From DASTPP01 sp035762175 (GTDB lineage Bacteria > Myxococcota_A > Polyangia > Polyangiales > Polyangiaceae), in the NCBI GenBank assembly GCA_035762175.1, contig DASTPP010000048.1, positions 16,311 through 80,310 on the forward strand: a DNA stretch of 64,000 bases. Reading direction: 5' to 3'. Below, piece after piece: positions 1 to 7,186 of this stretch; positions within the stretch are counted from its first letter, which is position 1; every line of letters begins with the position of its first letter. A model generated the notes under the pieces. The model was not told the DNA's origin, made no database searches, and was given only the letters and a program-made list of their open reading frames with translations. The position numbers and the translations under genes were made by a program.

Positions 1-159
1 CTCTTCGTCGCTCGCGTGCTCGGGGCGCAGCGACTTGAGCACGGCGCACTGCCAGAAGTCGTCGGGGCCGACCGCGAGGCCGAGCGAGATGAGCCCCATG
101 CCGCCCTGGCCGAGGGGGGCGAGCACGTGGTACTTGCCGGCGCGGCGCCCGTCGTTCAT
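1..159 (-). CDS. Serine/threonine protein kinase, N-terminal fragment
   Basis: Only the first 53 codons are present and the gene runs off the left edge. They show the start of a eukaryotic-type Ser/Thr kinase: the glycine-rich ATP loop GQGGMG at residues 18-23, then a VLK stretch whose Lys (residue 42) fits the ATP-anchoring lysine. Such kinases phosphorylate Ser/Thr on regulators or envelope proteins and are abundant in myxobacteria. The ATG lies 13 bp downstream of the lipoprotein gene at 173-1150 on the same strand, so the two are probably co-transcribed. Catalytic loop, any membrane segment and sensor domain lie outside the window. Confidence 0.85.
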   Translation of the reverse strand, partial: MNDGRRAGKYHVLAPLGQGGMGLISLGLAVGPDDFWQCAVLKSLRPEHASDEE

Positions 160-172
160 CGGCGAGGGGCCC

Positions 173-1150
173 TCAGGGCGTCGGCCCGAGCGTGAGAGCG
201 GTCATCGTGGCGGCCCGAATGATCACCGTGCGCTCGCCGAGCGCCTGCCCCGTGCGGCGCACCTTGGCCCGGATCGTGACGAGCCCGGGGGGCAGGTTGA
301 GCAGGAAGGCCAGGCCCGAGGCGTTGGTGGCGTCGGCGGCCACCGGCGTGCCGCCCCGGTCGTAATAGACGCGCGCCCCGTCCGCGCCGGCCTCGGCCTC
401 GACGGACACCCCCGCGCTCGGCGCGCCCGGCTCGCACCCGAGCACCCGCACGAACGCGCTGCCCCGGTCGGGCGCGAGCGTCTCGCCCACCGCCGAGGCC
501 AGCGTCGCCACCACGTCGAGGGGCAGGCCGAACGCGTCGTAGTCGGTCACCCCCGCCGCGAGCGGCTCGACCACGAGCGTGCTGCCCTCGCGCCGGTAGG
601 CGGCGTCCGAGTGCAACACGGCCGGCAATATGCCCGGCGCCCAGTACTGAAAATAAACCCGGTAGTTGGTCTCGACGCGAAACTCGACCCGGCCCCCCGC
701 GTCGGTCTCGCGCCGATCGATCGGCTGGGTGCACTCGATGTCGCCCACCGCGCAGAGCTGCACCGGCACCCCCGGCAGGGCCACGTTGTTCAGATCGTGT
801 AGAAACAGCCGCTGCACCGCCTCGACCGGCTCGAGGGTCGGCTCTTCGCGCAGCCGGCCCAGGCACGAGAAGTCGACCCCCGCGGGCGTGCGGCAGACGC
901 CCCCGTCGCAGGCGCTCAGCTCGCTCGGAGCCCCCCGCGCGACGCAGTCGCGGTCGGTCTCGCACTGGTCATCGCCCACCTCGAGCGCGAACGAGCAGCC
1001 CCCCGCGAGGCCGGCCCCGAGCGAGGCCAGCGTCGCGAGGCGGGCGGCGGCGCGGCGCGGGCGGGCGACCACGGGGCGGTACGCCGGAGGCGACGTGCAC
1101 CTCGTGGCGTCGTGCGGTCGGTCGTGGGTTGCAGGTCGCACGAGACGCAC
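173..1150 (-). CDS. Putative lipoprotein with transthyretin-like (carboxypeptidase-regulatory-like) modules
   Basis: This 325-residue protein has no recognised function. An Arg-rich stretch, a hydrophobic segment and a lipobox ending GLAGGC (Cys near residue 52) point to a lipoprotein signal. A Cys-rich patch follows (DDQCETDRDC...CDGGVC). Two later parts have the look of small transthyretin-like beta folds: about residues 125-165, and the C-terminus around residues 245-325. The GTG at 1150 has a GAGG eight bases upstream and was chosen. A GTG at 1072 would give a more conventional signal peptide but lacks a ribosome site. It probably forms an operon with the kinase fragment downstream, so it may be an envelope partner of that kinase, which is inference. 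Confidence 0.7.
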   Translation of the reverse strand: MRLVRPATHDRPHDATRCTSPPAYRPVVARPRRAAARLATLASLGAGLAGGCSFALEVGDDQCETDRDCVARGAPSELSACDGGVCRTPAGVDFSCLGRLREEPTLEPVEAVQRLFLHDLNNVALPGVPVQLCAVGDIECTQPIDRRETDAGGRVEFRVETNYRVYFQYWAPGILPAVLHSDAAYRREGSTLVVEPLAAGVTDYDAFGLPLDVVATLASAVGETLAPDRGSAFVRVLGCEPGAPSAGVSVEAEAGADGARVYYDRGGTPVAADATNASGLAFLLNLPPGLVTIRAKVRRTGQALGERTVIIRAATMTALTLGPTP

Positions 1151-1364
1151 CTTAGATGCCTCGATACCCTAAAAGCGTACCGTCCGGCGCGCACCGTTAC
1201 CAGTGACATCTCGCAATCTCCTGCCGCTTGAGGTCTGTCAAAACTCGGGCCTGAACTGCAGCCGGCGTCTCGAGCCCGGGTGGTCGAGGTTGCTTTTGTT
1301 AGCCTGAGAGGCCCGCTGCGCAGCCGGCAGGGCCTCGAGCCCGCCCGCTCCGTAGGATCGGTGA

Positions 1365-1414
1365 CCGAGGCGCCGAGGCGCCGAGGCGGCCGAGGCGACC
1401 GAGGCGCCGAGGCG
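1365..1414. repeat. Short tandem repeat, 8-9 bp unit
   Basis: Six copies of CCGAGGCG start at 1365, 1373, 1381, 1390, 1399 and 1407, with degenerate copies continuing to about 1433. The array sits in the 321-bp gap between two minus-strand genes (1151-1471), just downstream of the gene at 1472-2533. Nothing else was recognised in the gap, and no clear promoter or terminator could be assigned. Confidence 0.8.
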
Positions 1415-1471
1415 ATCGGGCCGTCGAGGCGATCGGCAACCCTTCGGGCCTGTCGCCCGAAGGCCCCCGCC

Positions 1472-2533
1472 TCACTGCATCAACCAGGTGACGTTGAAGG
1501 TGACGGGCATGGCGTAGGTGCCGTCGACCCGGTAAAGGGGCGCGTCGACGCGCAGGCCCGCGCCGAGGTGGTGCTTGTGCAGGCGCAAGAGCTGGACGCC
1601 GCCCTCGAGGTAGGCGCCGAGGCCGCCGTTCTTGTCGCCGTCGTCGCCGTACTCGCCGGAGCGAAGGTACAGGTGCGTGTAGGCGGCGCCCGCGCCGAGG
1701 TAGGGCGCGATGTCGGCGTGCGAGAGGTAGTGGCGCGCGCCGACCGAGAAGGCGAAGTAACCGACCTTGCCGCTGGTGCTGCTGGCGCCGCCGCCGCCGG
1801 CGGCCGCGAGCGAGGCGCCGACGGCGAGGTCGGGCGTCTCGTAAAAGAGCGAGCCCTCGGCGCCGGGGGCCGCGAACACGCCGGCCGAGGGCGCCGAGAC
1901 GCCGATGAGCCCGAAGCCGACGAGCGTCTCGCCGCGCTTCTTCTGGGTGGGCGCCGAGTCGGCCCGCACGACCGTGGTCACGGTGGCCGTCTCGCTGAGG
2001 GGCTTGTCGTGCACGAGCGCCTCGGCGATACGGCCCGCGGCGACGTTCATCTCTTCGTAGTTGGCGAGGAAGAGGCGGCGGGTCGCGCGGGGGGTGCCGA
2101 GCGGCTGCTCGCGGGCGACGCGCACCAAGAGCTGGCTGCCCAGCGGCTCGATGTCGATGCGGTAGGCCTCGCCGCCGGCGGGCGCCTGGTCGCTCAGATC
2201 GCCGATGGCGACGCCCTTGCCCCGGATCTCGTCACAGAGCAGGCGGGCGGCGGTGCGGGCCGAGTCTTCTTGGGCCTTCGGCCGCAGGCCCAAAAGACAG
2301 GTCGCGTAGCCGGCCGGGGCCGCGGGCGCCGTCACCACCGGGGCCGCGGGCGCCATCACCGCCGGGGCCGCGGGCACCGTCACCGCCGGGGCCGCGGGCG
2401 CCGTCACCACCGGGGCCGCCGTCGCCGCCGTCGCCGCCGCCGGGGCCGCCGCGCGGTGGTCGTCGGGTTGGGCGAGCGCGGCGGACGACGAGAGCAGTAG
2501 GCTGAGGGCAACGGCCAGGTGGCGGGGGCGCAT
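1472..2533 (-). CDS. Secreted Ala/Pro-rich protein, probable outer-membrane or periplasmic beta protein
   Basis: This 353-residue protein begins with a clear Sec signal peptide (MRPRHLAVALSLLLSSSAALA, cleavage near residue 21). Residues about 30-75 are a low-complexity run of APAAP repeats, likely a flexible spacer. The second half alternates hydrophobic and Gly residues (FSVGARHYLSHADIAPYLGA, LEGGVQLLRLHKHHLGAGL), as in small outer-membrane beta-barrels. The end (TFNVTWLMQ) lacks the canonical terminal Phe/Trp, so barrel membership is a guess. The Ala/Pro run is built from near-identical DNA repeats, so its length may vary between strains. No specific function can be assigned. Confidence 0.7.
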   Translation of the reverse strand: MRPRHLAVALSLLLSSSAALAQPDDHRAAAPAAATAATAAPVVTAPAAPAVTVPAAPAVMAPAAPVVTAPAAPAGYATCLLGLRPKAQEDSARTAARLLCDEIRGKGVAIGDLSDQAPAGGEAYRIDIEPLGSQLLVRVAREQPLGTPRATRRLFLANYEEMNVAAGRIAEALVHDKPLSETATVTTVVRADSAPTQKKRGETLVGFGLIGVSAPSAGVFAAPGAEGSLFYETPDLAVGASLAAAGGGGASSTSGKVGYFAFSVGARHYLSHADIAPYLGAGAAYTHLYLRSGEYGDDGDKNGGLGAYLEGGVQLLRLHKHHLGAGLRVDAPLYRVDGTYAMPVTFNVTWLMQ

Positions 2534-3024
2534 TCGGGTCTCCTTGCACGAACGTCGGGGGTACCCACCGAACGCGCTGGGCGCTCGGGGGCCTGCGCCC
2601 GCGGCGAATGCGCGCGCGGGGCGAACAGAGGGTATGGGGGTGGCCGGGCCCAGCGGGCGCTTCGGCGCCGAGGGCCGCGGGCCGCGGCGAGCGAATGCTT
2701 TAGCAGCGCTCGTGCCACGGCCCCGCGCCGCCCCCGGCGCGAAGGCGTTTGCGCATAGGCGCGCGGCGCGAGCGCTTCGGGGCGTCGATTCGCCCCGGGC
2801 CGGCGGGCCCGCCCTGGCGCGTCTGCTCTGATCGGCGAGTCAGGGCGACCGAGCCGGCCCGCCGCCCTCGACGCGGCGGCCGTTACGCGGACCTGCGAAC
2901 CCGACGGCGAGACGAACGGCCTCTCTCTTCCGTCGTCAACGCCGGGTTACGGCGCGGCGTGCCGCGAAGGCCGGGGGCCCGGGCGGGGGCCTCGGCGCGG
3001 GGCCCCCGCCGGCCCGGGGGCCGC
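2534..3024. other. Intergenic region, no gene seen
   Basis: About 490 bp separate the secreted protein gene from glyS, both on the minus strand. It must hold the promoter of the 1472-2533 gene, but no convincing -10/-35 pair is visible. Long open frames cross it on several strands, as expected at this GC content, and none has recognisable protein features. Confidence 0.5.
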
Positions 3025-4587
3025 TCAGAGGCCGAGCTTCTCGACCATGTAGGGCACCACGCGATCGATGGCGATGCGCTCTTGGTGGCCGGTGTCGCGA
3101 TCGCGCACGGTGACGGTCTGGTCTTTGAGGGTGTCGCCGTCGACGGTGAAGCAGTAGGGGCAGCCCGCTTCGTCCATGCGGGCGTAGCGCTTGCCGATGG
3201 CCTGCTTGGCGTCGTGCTCGACGAAGCCGTGGCGGGCGATCTTGGCGGCGAGATCGCGGTAGAGCTTCTCGGCGACCTCGGGCATCCCGTCTTTGTTGAC
3301 GAGGGGGAAGACGCCGGCCTTGATGGGGGCGAGGCGGGGGTTCAGCTTGAGGAGCTCGGGGCTGGGCCGCGAGGGGTCTTCGGTGAAGGCCTCGCAGAGC
3401 ACCGCCAAGACGCCCCGGTCGAGGCCGGCCGAGGGCTCGATGACGTGGGGCAGGTAGCGCTCGCCCTTGCGCTGGCCGTTCGGGAGCAACTCGCCGCGCT
3501 CGGCGTCGAAGTACTCGAGCTTGGCCTTCGAGTGCCTCTGGTGCGTGGCGAGGTCGAAGTCGGCGCGGTGGGCGACGCCCTCGATCTCGCCGAAGTCGGG
3601 CGCGGTGAAGGGGAAGCGGTACTCGATGTCGCTCGTGCCGGCGCCCTCCTTGGCGTAGTGCGCGAGCTCGTCCTTCGACTGCTCGCGCAGGCGCAGGTTC
3701 TCGCCGGCAAGGCCGAGGCTCTTCCACCACTCGACGCGGGCGTCGCGCCAGAAGCGGTACCACTCGGCGGCCCGGTCGGGCGGGCAGAAGAACTCGATCT
3801 CCATCTGCTCGAACTCGCGCGAGCGGAAGGTGAAGTTGCGCGGGGTGACCTCGTTGCGGAACGCCTTGCCGGTCTGGGCGATGCCGAAGGGTACCTTGAC
3901 GCGGCTCGAGTCGACGACGTTCTTGAACTGCACGAAGATGCCCTGCGCGGTCTCGGGCCGCAGGTTCGCGACGTCGTCTTCGGTGGCCGTGGCGCCGACG
4001 TAGGTCTTGAACATCAGGTTGAAGGCGCGCGGCTCGGTGAGCGAGCCCACCTTCTCGGCGTCGGGGGCGAGCACGCGGGCCCACCGCTCGGCCGGCACGC
4101 TCGCGAGCGGCACGACGTCGGCCTGCCCGAAGGCCTTCTCGGCCTTCTTCTTCTGCTTCGCCTCGCTCGGCGTGCCCGGCACGAAGGCGAAGAGGGGCTT
4201 GTCGGTCTCGGCGCCGCCCGCGGGCACGAAGACGCTGACGTGGTCGAAGCGGTAGCGCGCCTTGGTCTCGCGGCAGTCGACCATCGGATCGTTGAAGGTC
4301 TCGGTGTGGCCGCTGGCGACCCAGACCTTCGGGTGCTGAATGATGCAGGTGTCGAGCGGCACGATCTGCACCGGCTCGCCGCCGGGGCCGGGGCGCCCGC
4401 CGCAGGGGTTCATCACGACGTCTTGCCACCAGGCCTCGCGCAGGTTGCGCTTGAGCTGCGCGCCGAGGGGGCCATAATCCCAGAAGCCGTTGATGCCGCC
4501 GTAGATGTCCGACGCCTGGAAGATGAAGCCCCGGCGCTTGCACAGGGCCATGATTTTATCCATCGACTTGACCGGCGCGTTCGACAT
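3025..4587 (-). CDS. glyS: Glycyl-tRNA synthetase, dimeric class II type
   Basis: The enzyme charges tRNA-Gly with glycine in the cytoplasm. The 520-residue protein is the single-chain alpha-2 type, not the separate alpha and beta subunits of E. coli. Visible family features are the N-terminal YGGINGFWDYGPLGAQLKRN segment, TCIIQHPKVWVASGHTETF, and the class II motif 2 region LRPETAQGIFVQFKN through FRNEVTPRNFTFRSREFEQM (about residues 220-265). A C-terminal anticodon-binding region follows. The ATG at 4587 was preferred to an upstream frame-open start at 4647 because GGAG lies nine bases before it. The gene is the last of a minus-strand run and is an expected housekeeping gene. Confidence 0.95.
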   Translation of the reverse strand: MSNAPVKSMDKIMALCKRRGFIFQASDIYGGINGFWDYGPLGAQLKRNLREAWWQDVVMNPCGGRPGPGGEPVQIVPLDTCIIQHPKVWVASGHTETFNDPMVDCRETKARYRFDHVSVFVPAGGAETDKPLFAFVPGTPSEAKQKKKAEKAFGQADVVPLASVPAERWARVLAPDAEKVGSLTEPRAFNLMFKTYVGATATEDDVANLRPETAQGIFVQFKNVVDSSRVKVPFGIAQTGKAFRNEVTPRNFTFRSREFEQMEIEFFCPPDRAAEWYRFWRDARVEWWKSLGLAGENLRLREQSKDELAHYAKEGAGTSDIEYRFPFTAPDFGEIEGVAHRADFDLATHQRHSKAKLEYFDAERGELLPNGQRKGERYLPHVIEPSAGLDRGVLAVLCEAFTEDPSRPSPELLKLNPRLAPIKAGVFPLVNKDGMPEVAEKLYRDLAAKIARHGFVEHDAKQAIGKRYARMDEAGCPYCFTVDGDTLKDQTVTVRDRDTGHQERIAIDRVVPYMVEKLGL

Positions 4588-4689
4588 CGTCAGGTTCTCC
4601 GCGGTGATGGCGTGGCGGGCTTCGGGCCCGCGAAGGGGCGCGAGCATAGCCCCTGGCCCCCCCGCGGGGGAACCCTCGAGCGCCCCCTC

Positions 4690-5841
4690 TCAGGGCGCCG
4701 TCGGGGCGGGCGCCATCGGCACCCGCCGCGTGACGAGATCGCGGCCGGCCTCGTCGCGCAGGCGCAAGACGAGCGCGGGCTCGGGCGCGGCCCACTCGAA
4801 GTCGACGAGGCCGTAGTTGATCTGGTTGGCGACGGGCGGGCCGACGCGCAGATCGTTCGCGTCGTTCTGCGCGCCGGCCTTGCTCGGGCTCAGGCCGCTC
4901 GCCGCGAGCTCGTAGAGCGGCGGCCCGGCGGGCCCGGGGTCGAGCGCCGAGATCTCGCCGAAGTGCCGGTCGCCGCTCACCACGAGGTTCGCCGAGGGCG
5001 CCGCCGCGGCGATCGCCCGCAAGAAGCGCTCGCGCTCGAGGGGCATGTTGTCCCAGCTCTCGCCGCCGTTGTAGGGCGGCACGAGCGCGGTGCTCGAGAG
5101 CACGACGCGCACCTCGGCCGGGCGGGCGAGCTCGCGCTCGAACCACGCCCACTGCGCGTCGCCCAGCATGGTGGCCTCGGGCGAGGCGTCGCGCCGGTAG
5201 GGCCGGCCGCTGCCGGGCCGGCTGATCGGGCTGCGGTGGTAGCGCAGGTCGAGCGCGATGAGGTGCACGCGCCGGCCCGGCGGCCCGAGCAGGACGGCGT
5301 CGTAGACGCCTTCGCGGGCGCGCCGGGGCGAGCCCGGGGGCACGCGCAAGAAGTCGAGAAAGAGCTGCTGCGACTCGGCCTTCTTCGGGTACTCGCGCCC
5401 CCCGTCGTTGACGCCGTAGTCGTGATCGTCCCAGGTGCCGTAGATGGGCACGCGGCGGCGCAGCGCCGCGAAGCCGGGCACGGCCTCTTGCCGCCAATAG
5501 CGGGCGCGCAAGAGGCTCATGTCCTCGGTGTCGCCGTAGACGTTGTCGCCGAGGGCCAGGTAAAGGTCGGGCGCGTCCCGCAGGATGGCGTCCCAGACGC
5601 GCTGGGGCTCGGTCGCCTCGGCGCACGAGCCGAGCGCGATTCGGGTCAGGGCGTGCCCCTCGAGCGAGTCGAGGACCGCGACCGCTTGCGAGGGGCTCGG
5701 CGCCGGGGGCGGCGGGCCGTCGCAGGCCGCGAGGGCCGCGGCGACGAGGGGCGCGAGGCGGGCGGGGCGGCGAGCCCGGAGGCGAGGGCGAGAGAGGCGG
5801 GCGGGGCGGCGAGCCCGGAGGCGACGGCGAGAGAGGCGCAC
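4690..5841 (-). CDS. PhoD-like alkaline phosphatase / metallophosphoesterase lipoprotein
   Basis: This is a binuclear-metal phosphoesterase of the PhoD family, probably exported and lipid-anchored. The lipobox AALAAC is followed by the catalytic domain. Metal-binding motifs in order are ALGDNVYGD, IYGTWDDHDYGVND and VVSGDRHFGE, which match the PhoD pattern GDNxY...WDDHDYG...GDxH. The substrate cannot be told from sequence. No ATG lies before the signal peptide. The GTG at 5841 is the best in-frame start, giving 383 residues. The first 30 codons include two copies of a 13-residue Arg-rich unit encoded by a 39-bp tandem repeat, so the N-terminus is odd and the true start is uncertain. Confidence 0.8.
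   Translation of the reverse strand: MRLSRRRLRARRPARLSRPRLRARRPARLAPLVAAALAACDGPPPPAPSPSQAVAVLDSLEGHALTRIALGSCAEATEPQRVWDAILRDAPDLYLALGDNVYGDTEDMSLLRARYWRQEAVPGFAALRRRVPIYGTWDDHDYGVNDGGREYPKKAESQQLFLDFLRVPPGSPRRAREGVYDAVLLGPPGRRVHLIALDLRYHRSPISRPGSGRPYRRDASPEATMLGDAQWAWFERELARPAEVRVVLSSTALVPPYNGGESWDNMPLERERFLRAIAAAAPSANLVVSGDRHFGEISALDPGPAGPPLYELAASGLSPSKAGAQNDANDLRVGPPVANQINYGLVDFEWAAPEPALVLRLRDEAGRDLVTRRVPMAPAPTAP
5761..5838. repeat. 39-bp tandem duplication inside a signal-peptide coding region
   Basis: Positions 5761-5799 and 5800-5838 are two copies of a 39-bp unit differing at one base. The unit is 13 codons, so the duplication keeps the frame of the phosphatase gene and repeats an RLSR-RLRARRPA block just before its lipoprotein hydrophobic core. 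Confidence 0.9.
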
Positions 5842-5951
5842 GCGGCCGCCATCGGACCACGAGCCGGGGCGCCGGTCAAAACCGGGCGGGCGCCCCGGGC
5901 GTCGGGGGGGCGGCCGGGAAGAATCGCCCTGGGGCGTCGTCGCCGCCCGGG

Positions 5952-7169
5952 TCAGAGGCCCCGCAGCGCCTCGTCGCAGGAGAGCGCCGCCGGGACGGGC
6001 CCGCTCGTGAGCAGGTACGAGGTGGCGCGGGCCCCGACCCAGGCGCCGGCCCAGACGCGCCCCTCGTGGTCGACCCCGAGCACGTCGACCGAGGCGAGGC
6101 CGGCGTCGATCTCGGGCGGCAGGGGGATCGACTCGATCTCGCCGTCGTCGCGCGCGAAGAAGACGCCGCCGCGGAACGAGAGCCAGAGCCCGCCCTGGCC
6201 GGGCGCGAGCGTGGGCAGGCGGCGCAGGCCGAGGGCGCTGACCTGGGCGACGGGGGCCCAGGCCGCGCCCGGCGGCTCGTGGCGGAAGAGCTCTCCGTCG
6301 TTCGAGAGCAGCCACTCGACCCCCGCGTCGTCGGCCGCGAGCGCCACGGGCGCGACGGGAAAGGGCTCGGCGGGCGTCAGCCGATCGTGGGCGATGCGCA
6401 CCACGCGGGGCTTGCCCGCCGGCGGGCGGTGCGCGAAGAGCAGCCGGTCGCGCGGGTGCGGCGGCAGGGCGTAGATCGAGTCGCCCGCGTCGTTCTTGAG
6501 CAGGGCCCGCACCGAGCCCGCGACCGCGACGTACGAGGGGTCGTCGTTGAGCGTGCCGTGAATGACGAGCGCCGGGGCCTCGGGCAGGCTGATGGCCGAG
6601 CGGGGCTCGAGCCGCGAGAGCTCGGCCGGCGCGACGAAGCCCTCCGGGGGCGCGCCGGTGTCTTCGAGCAGCACGGCGGTGCCCCCGCCCGCCCGCTTGC
6701 CGACCAGGACGACGCGGCCTCCCGCCCAGGGTAGCCAAGCGACGGGGGTGACGCCCTCGGGCGCCTTGATGGCCTCCCAGCGCCCCTGACGCCATTGCGC
6801 CGGGGGCGGCTGCGCCCACGCCCGCTCGGGGAAGCGCCCGAAGAGGCGCTCGGCGCGGGTCGACGACGGCCGATCGATGCTGCCGTCGGGCAAGACGTGG
6901 AGCGCGGCCGGCGTCCGCGCGCCGGGGACGTTCAGCAAGGGCTCGATGACGCCGACATGAACGAAGCTGCCGCCCTCGAGGGCCGAGAGCCGGTAGTCGT
7001 TGCAGCCGCGCAGAAAGGTGCGAAGCACGGGCTTCGCCGGCGCGGCGCTGCCCCCGGCGGGCCGCGGGGCGGAGGCGGCGGGGCCCGGGGGCCTGGGCCC
7101 CTCGCCCTTCGGCCCCGGCGAGCAAGACGAGAAGGCCGCGAGCGCGAGGGCGAGGGCCAGCGGTCGCAA
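5952..7169 (-). CDS. Lipoprotein with beta-propeller-like repeats, unknown function
   Basis: This 405-residue protein is not recognised. A TTG start at 7169 gives a compact lipoprotein signal, (M)RPLALALALAAFSSCS, with the acylated Cys near residue 15. It begins 17 bp after the end of the radical SAM gene. A Pro/Ala linker follows, then a body with repeated short motifs ending in W or D turns (PVAWLPWAGGRVVLVGK, GVEWLLSNDGELF, GGLWLSFRGGVFFARDDG, GVDHEGRVWAGAW). These look like blades of a beta-propeller of the two-component-regulator-propeller kind. It is probably co-transcribed with the radical SAM gene upstream and the phosphatase gene downstream. Confidence 0.7.
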   Translation of the reverse strand: MRPLALALALAAFSSCSPGPKGEGPRPPGPAASAPRPAGGSAAPAKPVLRTFLRGCNDYRLSALEGGSFVHVGVIEPLLNVPGARTPAALHVLPDGSIDRPSSTRAERLFGRFPERAWAQPPPAQWRQGRWEAIKAPEGVTPVAWLPWAGGRVVLVGKRAGGGTAVLLEDTGAPPEGFVAPAELSRLEPRSAISLPEAPALVIHGTLNDDPSYVAVAGSVRALLKNDAGDSIYALPPHPRDRLLFAHRPPAGKPRVVRIAHDRLTPAEPFPVAPVALAADDAGVEWLLSNDGELFRHEPPGAAWAPVAQVSALGLRRLPTLAPGQGGLWLSFRGGVFFARDDGEIESIPLPPEIDAGLASVDVLGVDHEGRVWAGAWVGARATSYLLTSGPVPAALSCDEALRGL

Positions 7170-7186
7170 GGCGGCGGCGGGCGGGG

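Noticed and set aside
2749..6474. Very long open frame on the plus strand across glyS and the phosphatase gene
   Set aside because: It is antisense to genes with clear family motifs, has no recognisable domain, and reflects the scarcity of stop codons at this GC content. Similar long antisense frames over tkt/ompA, sucA and the CocE gene were rejected for the same reason.
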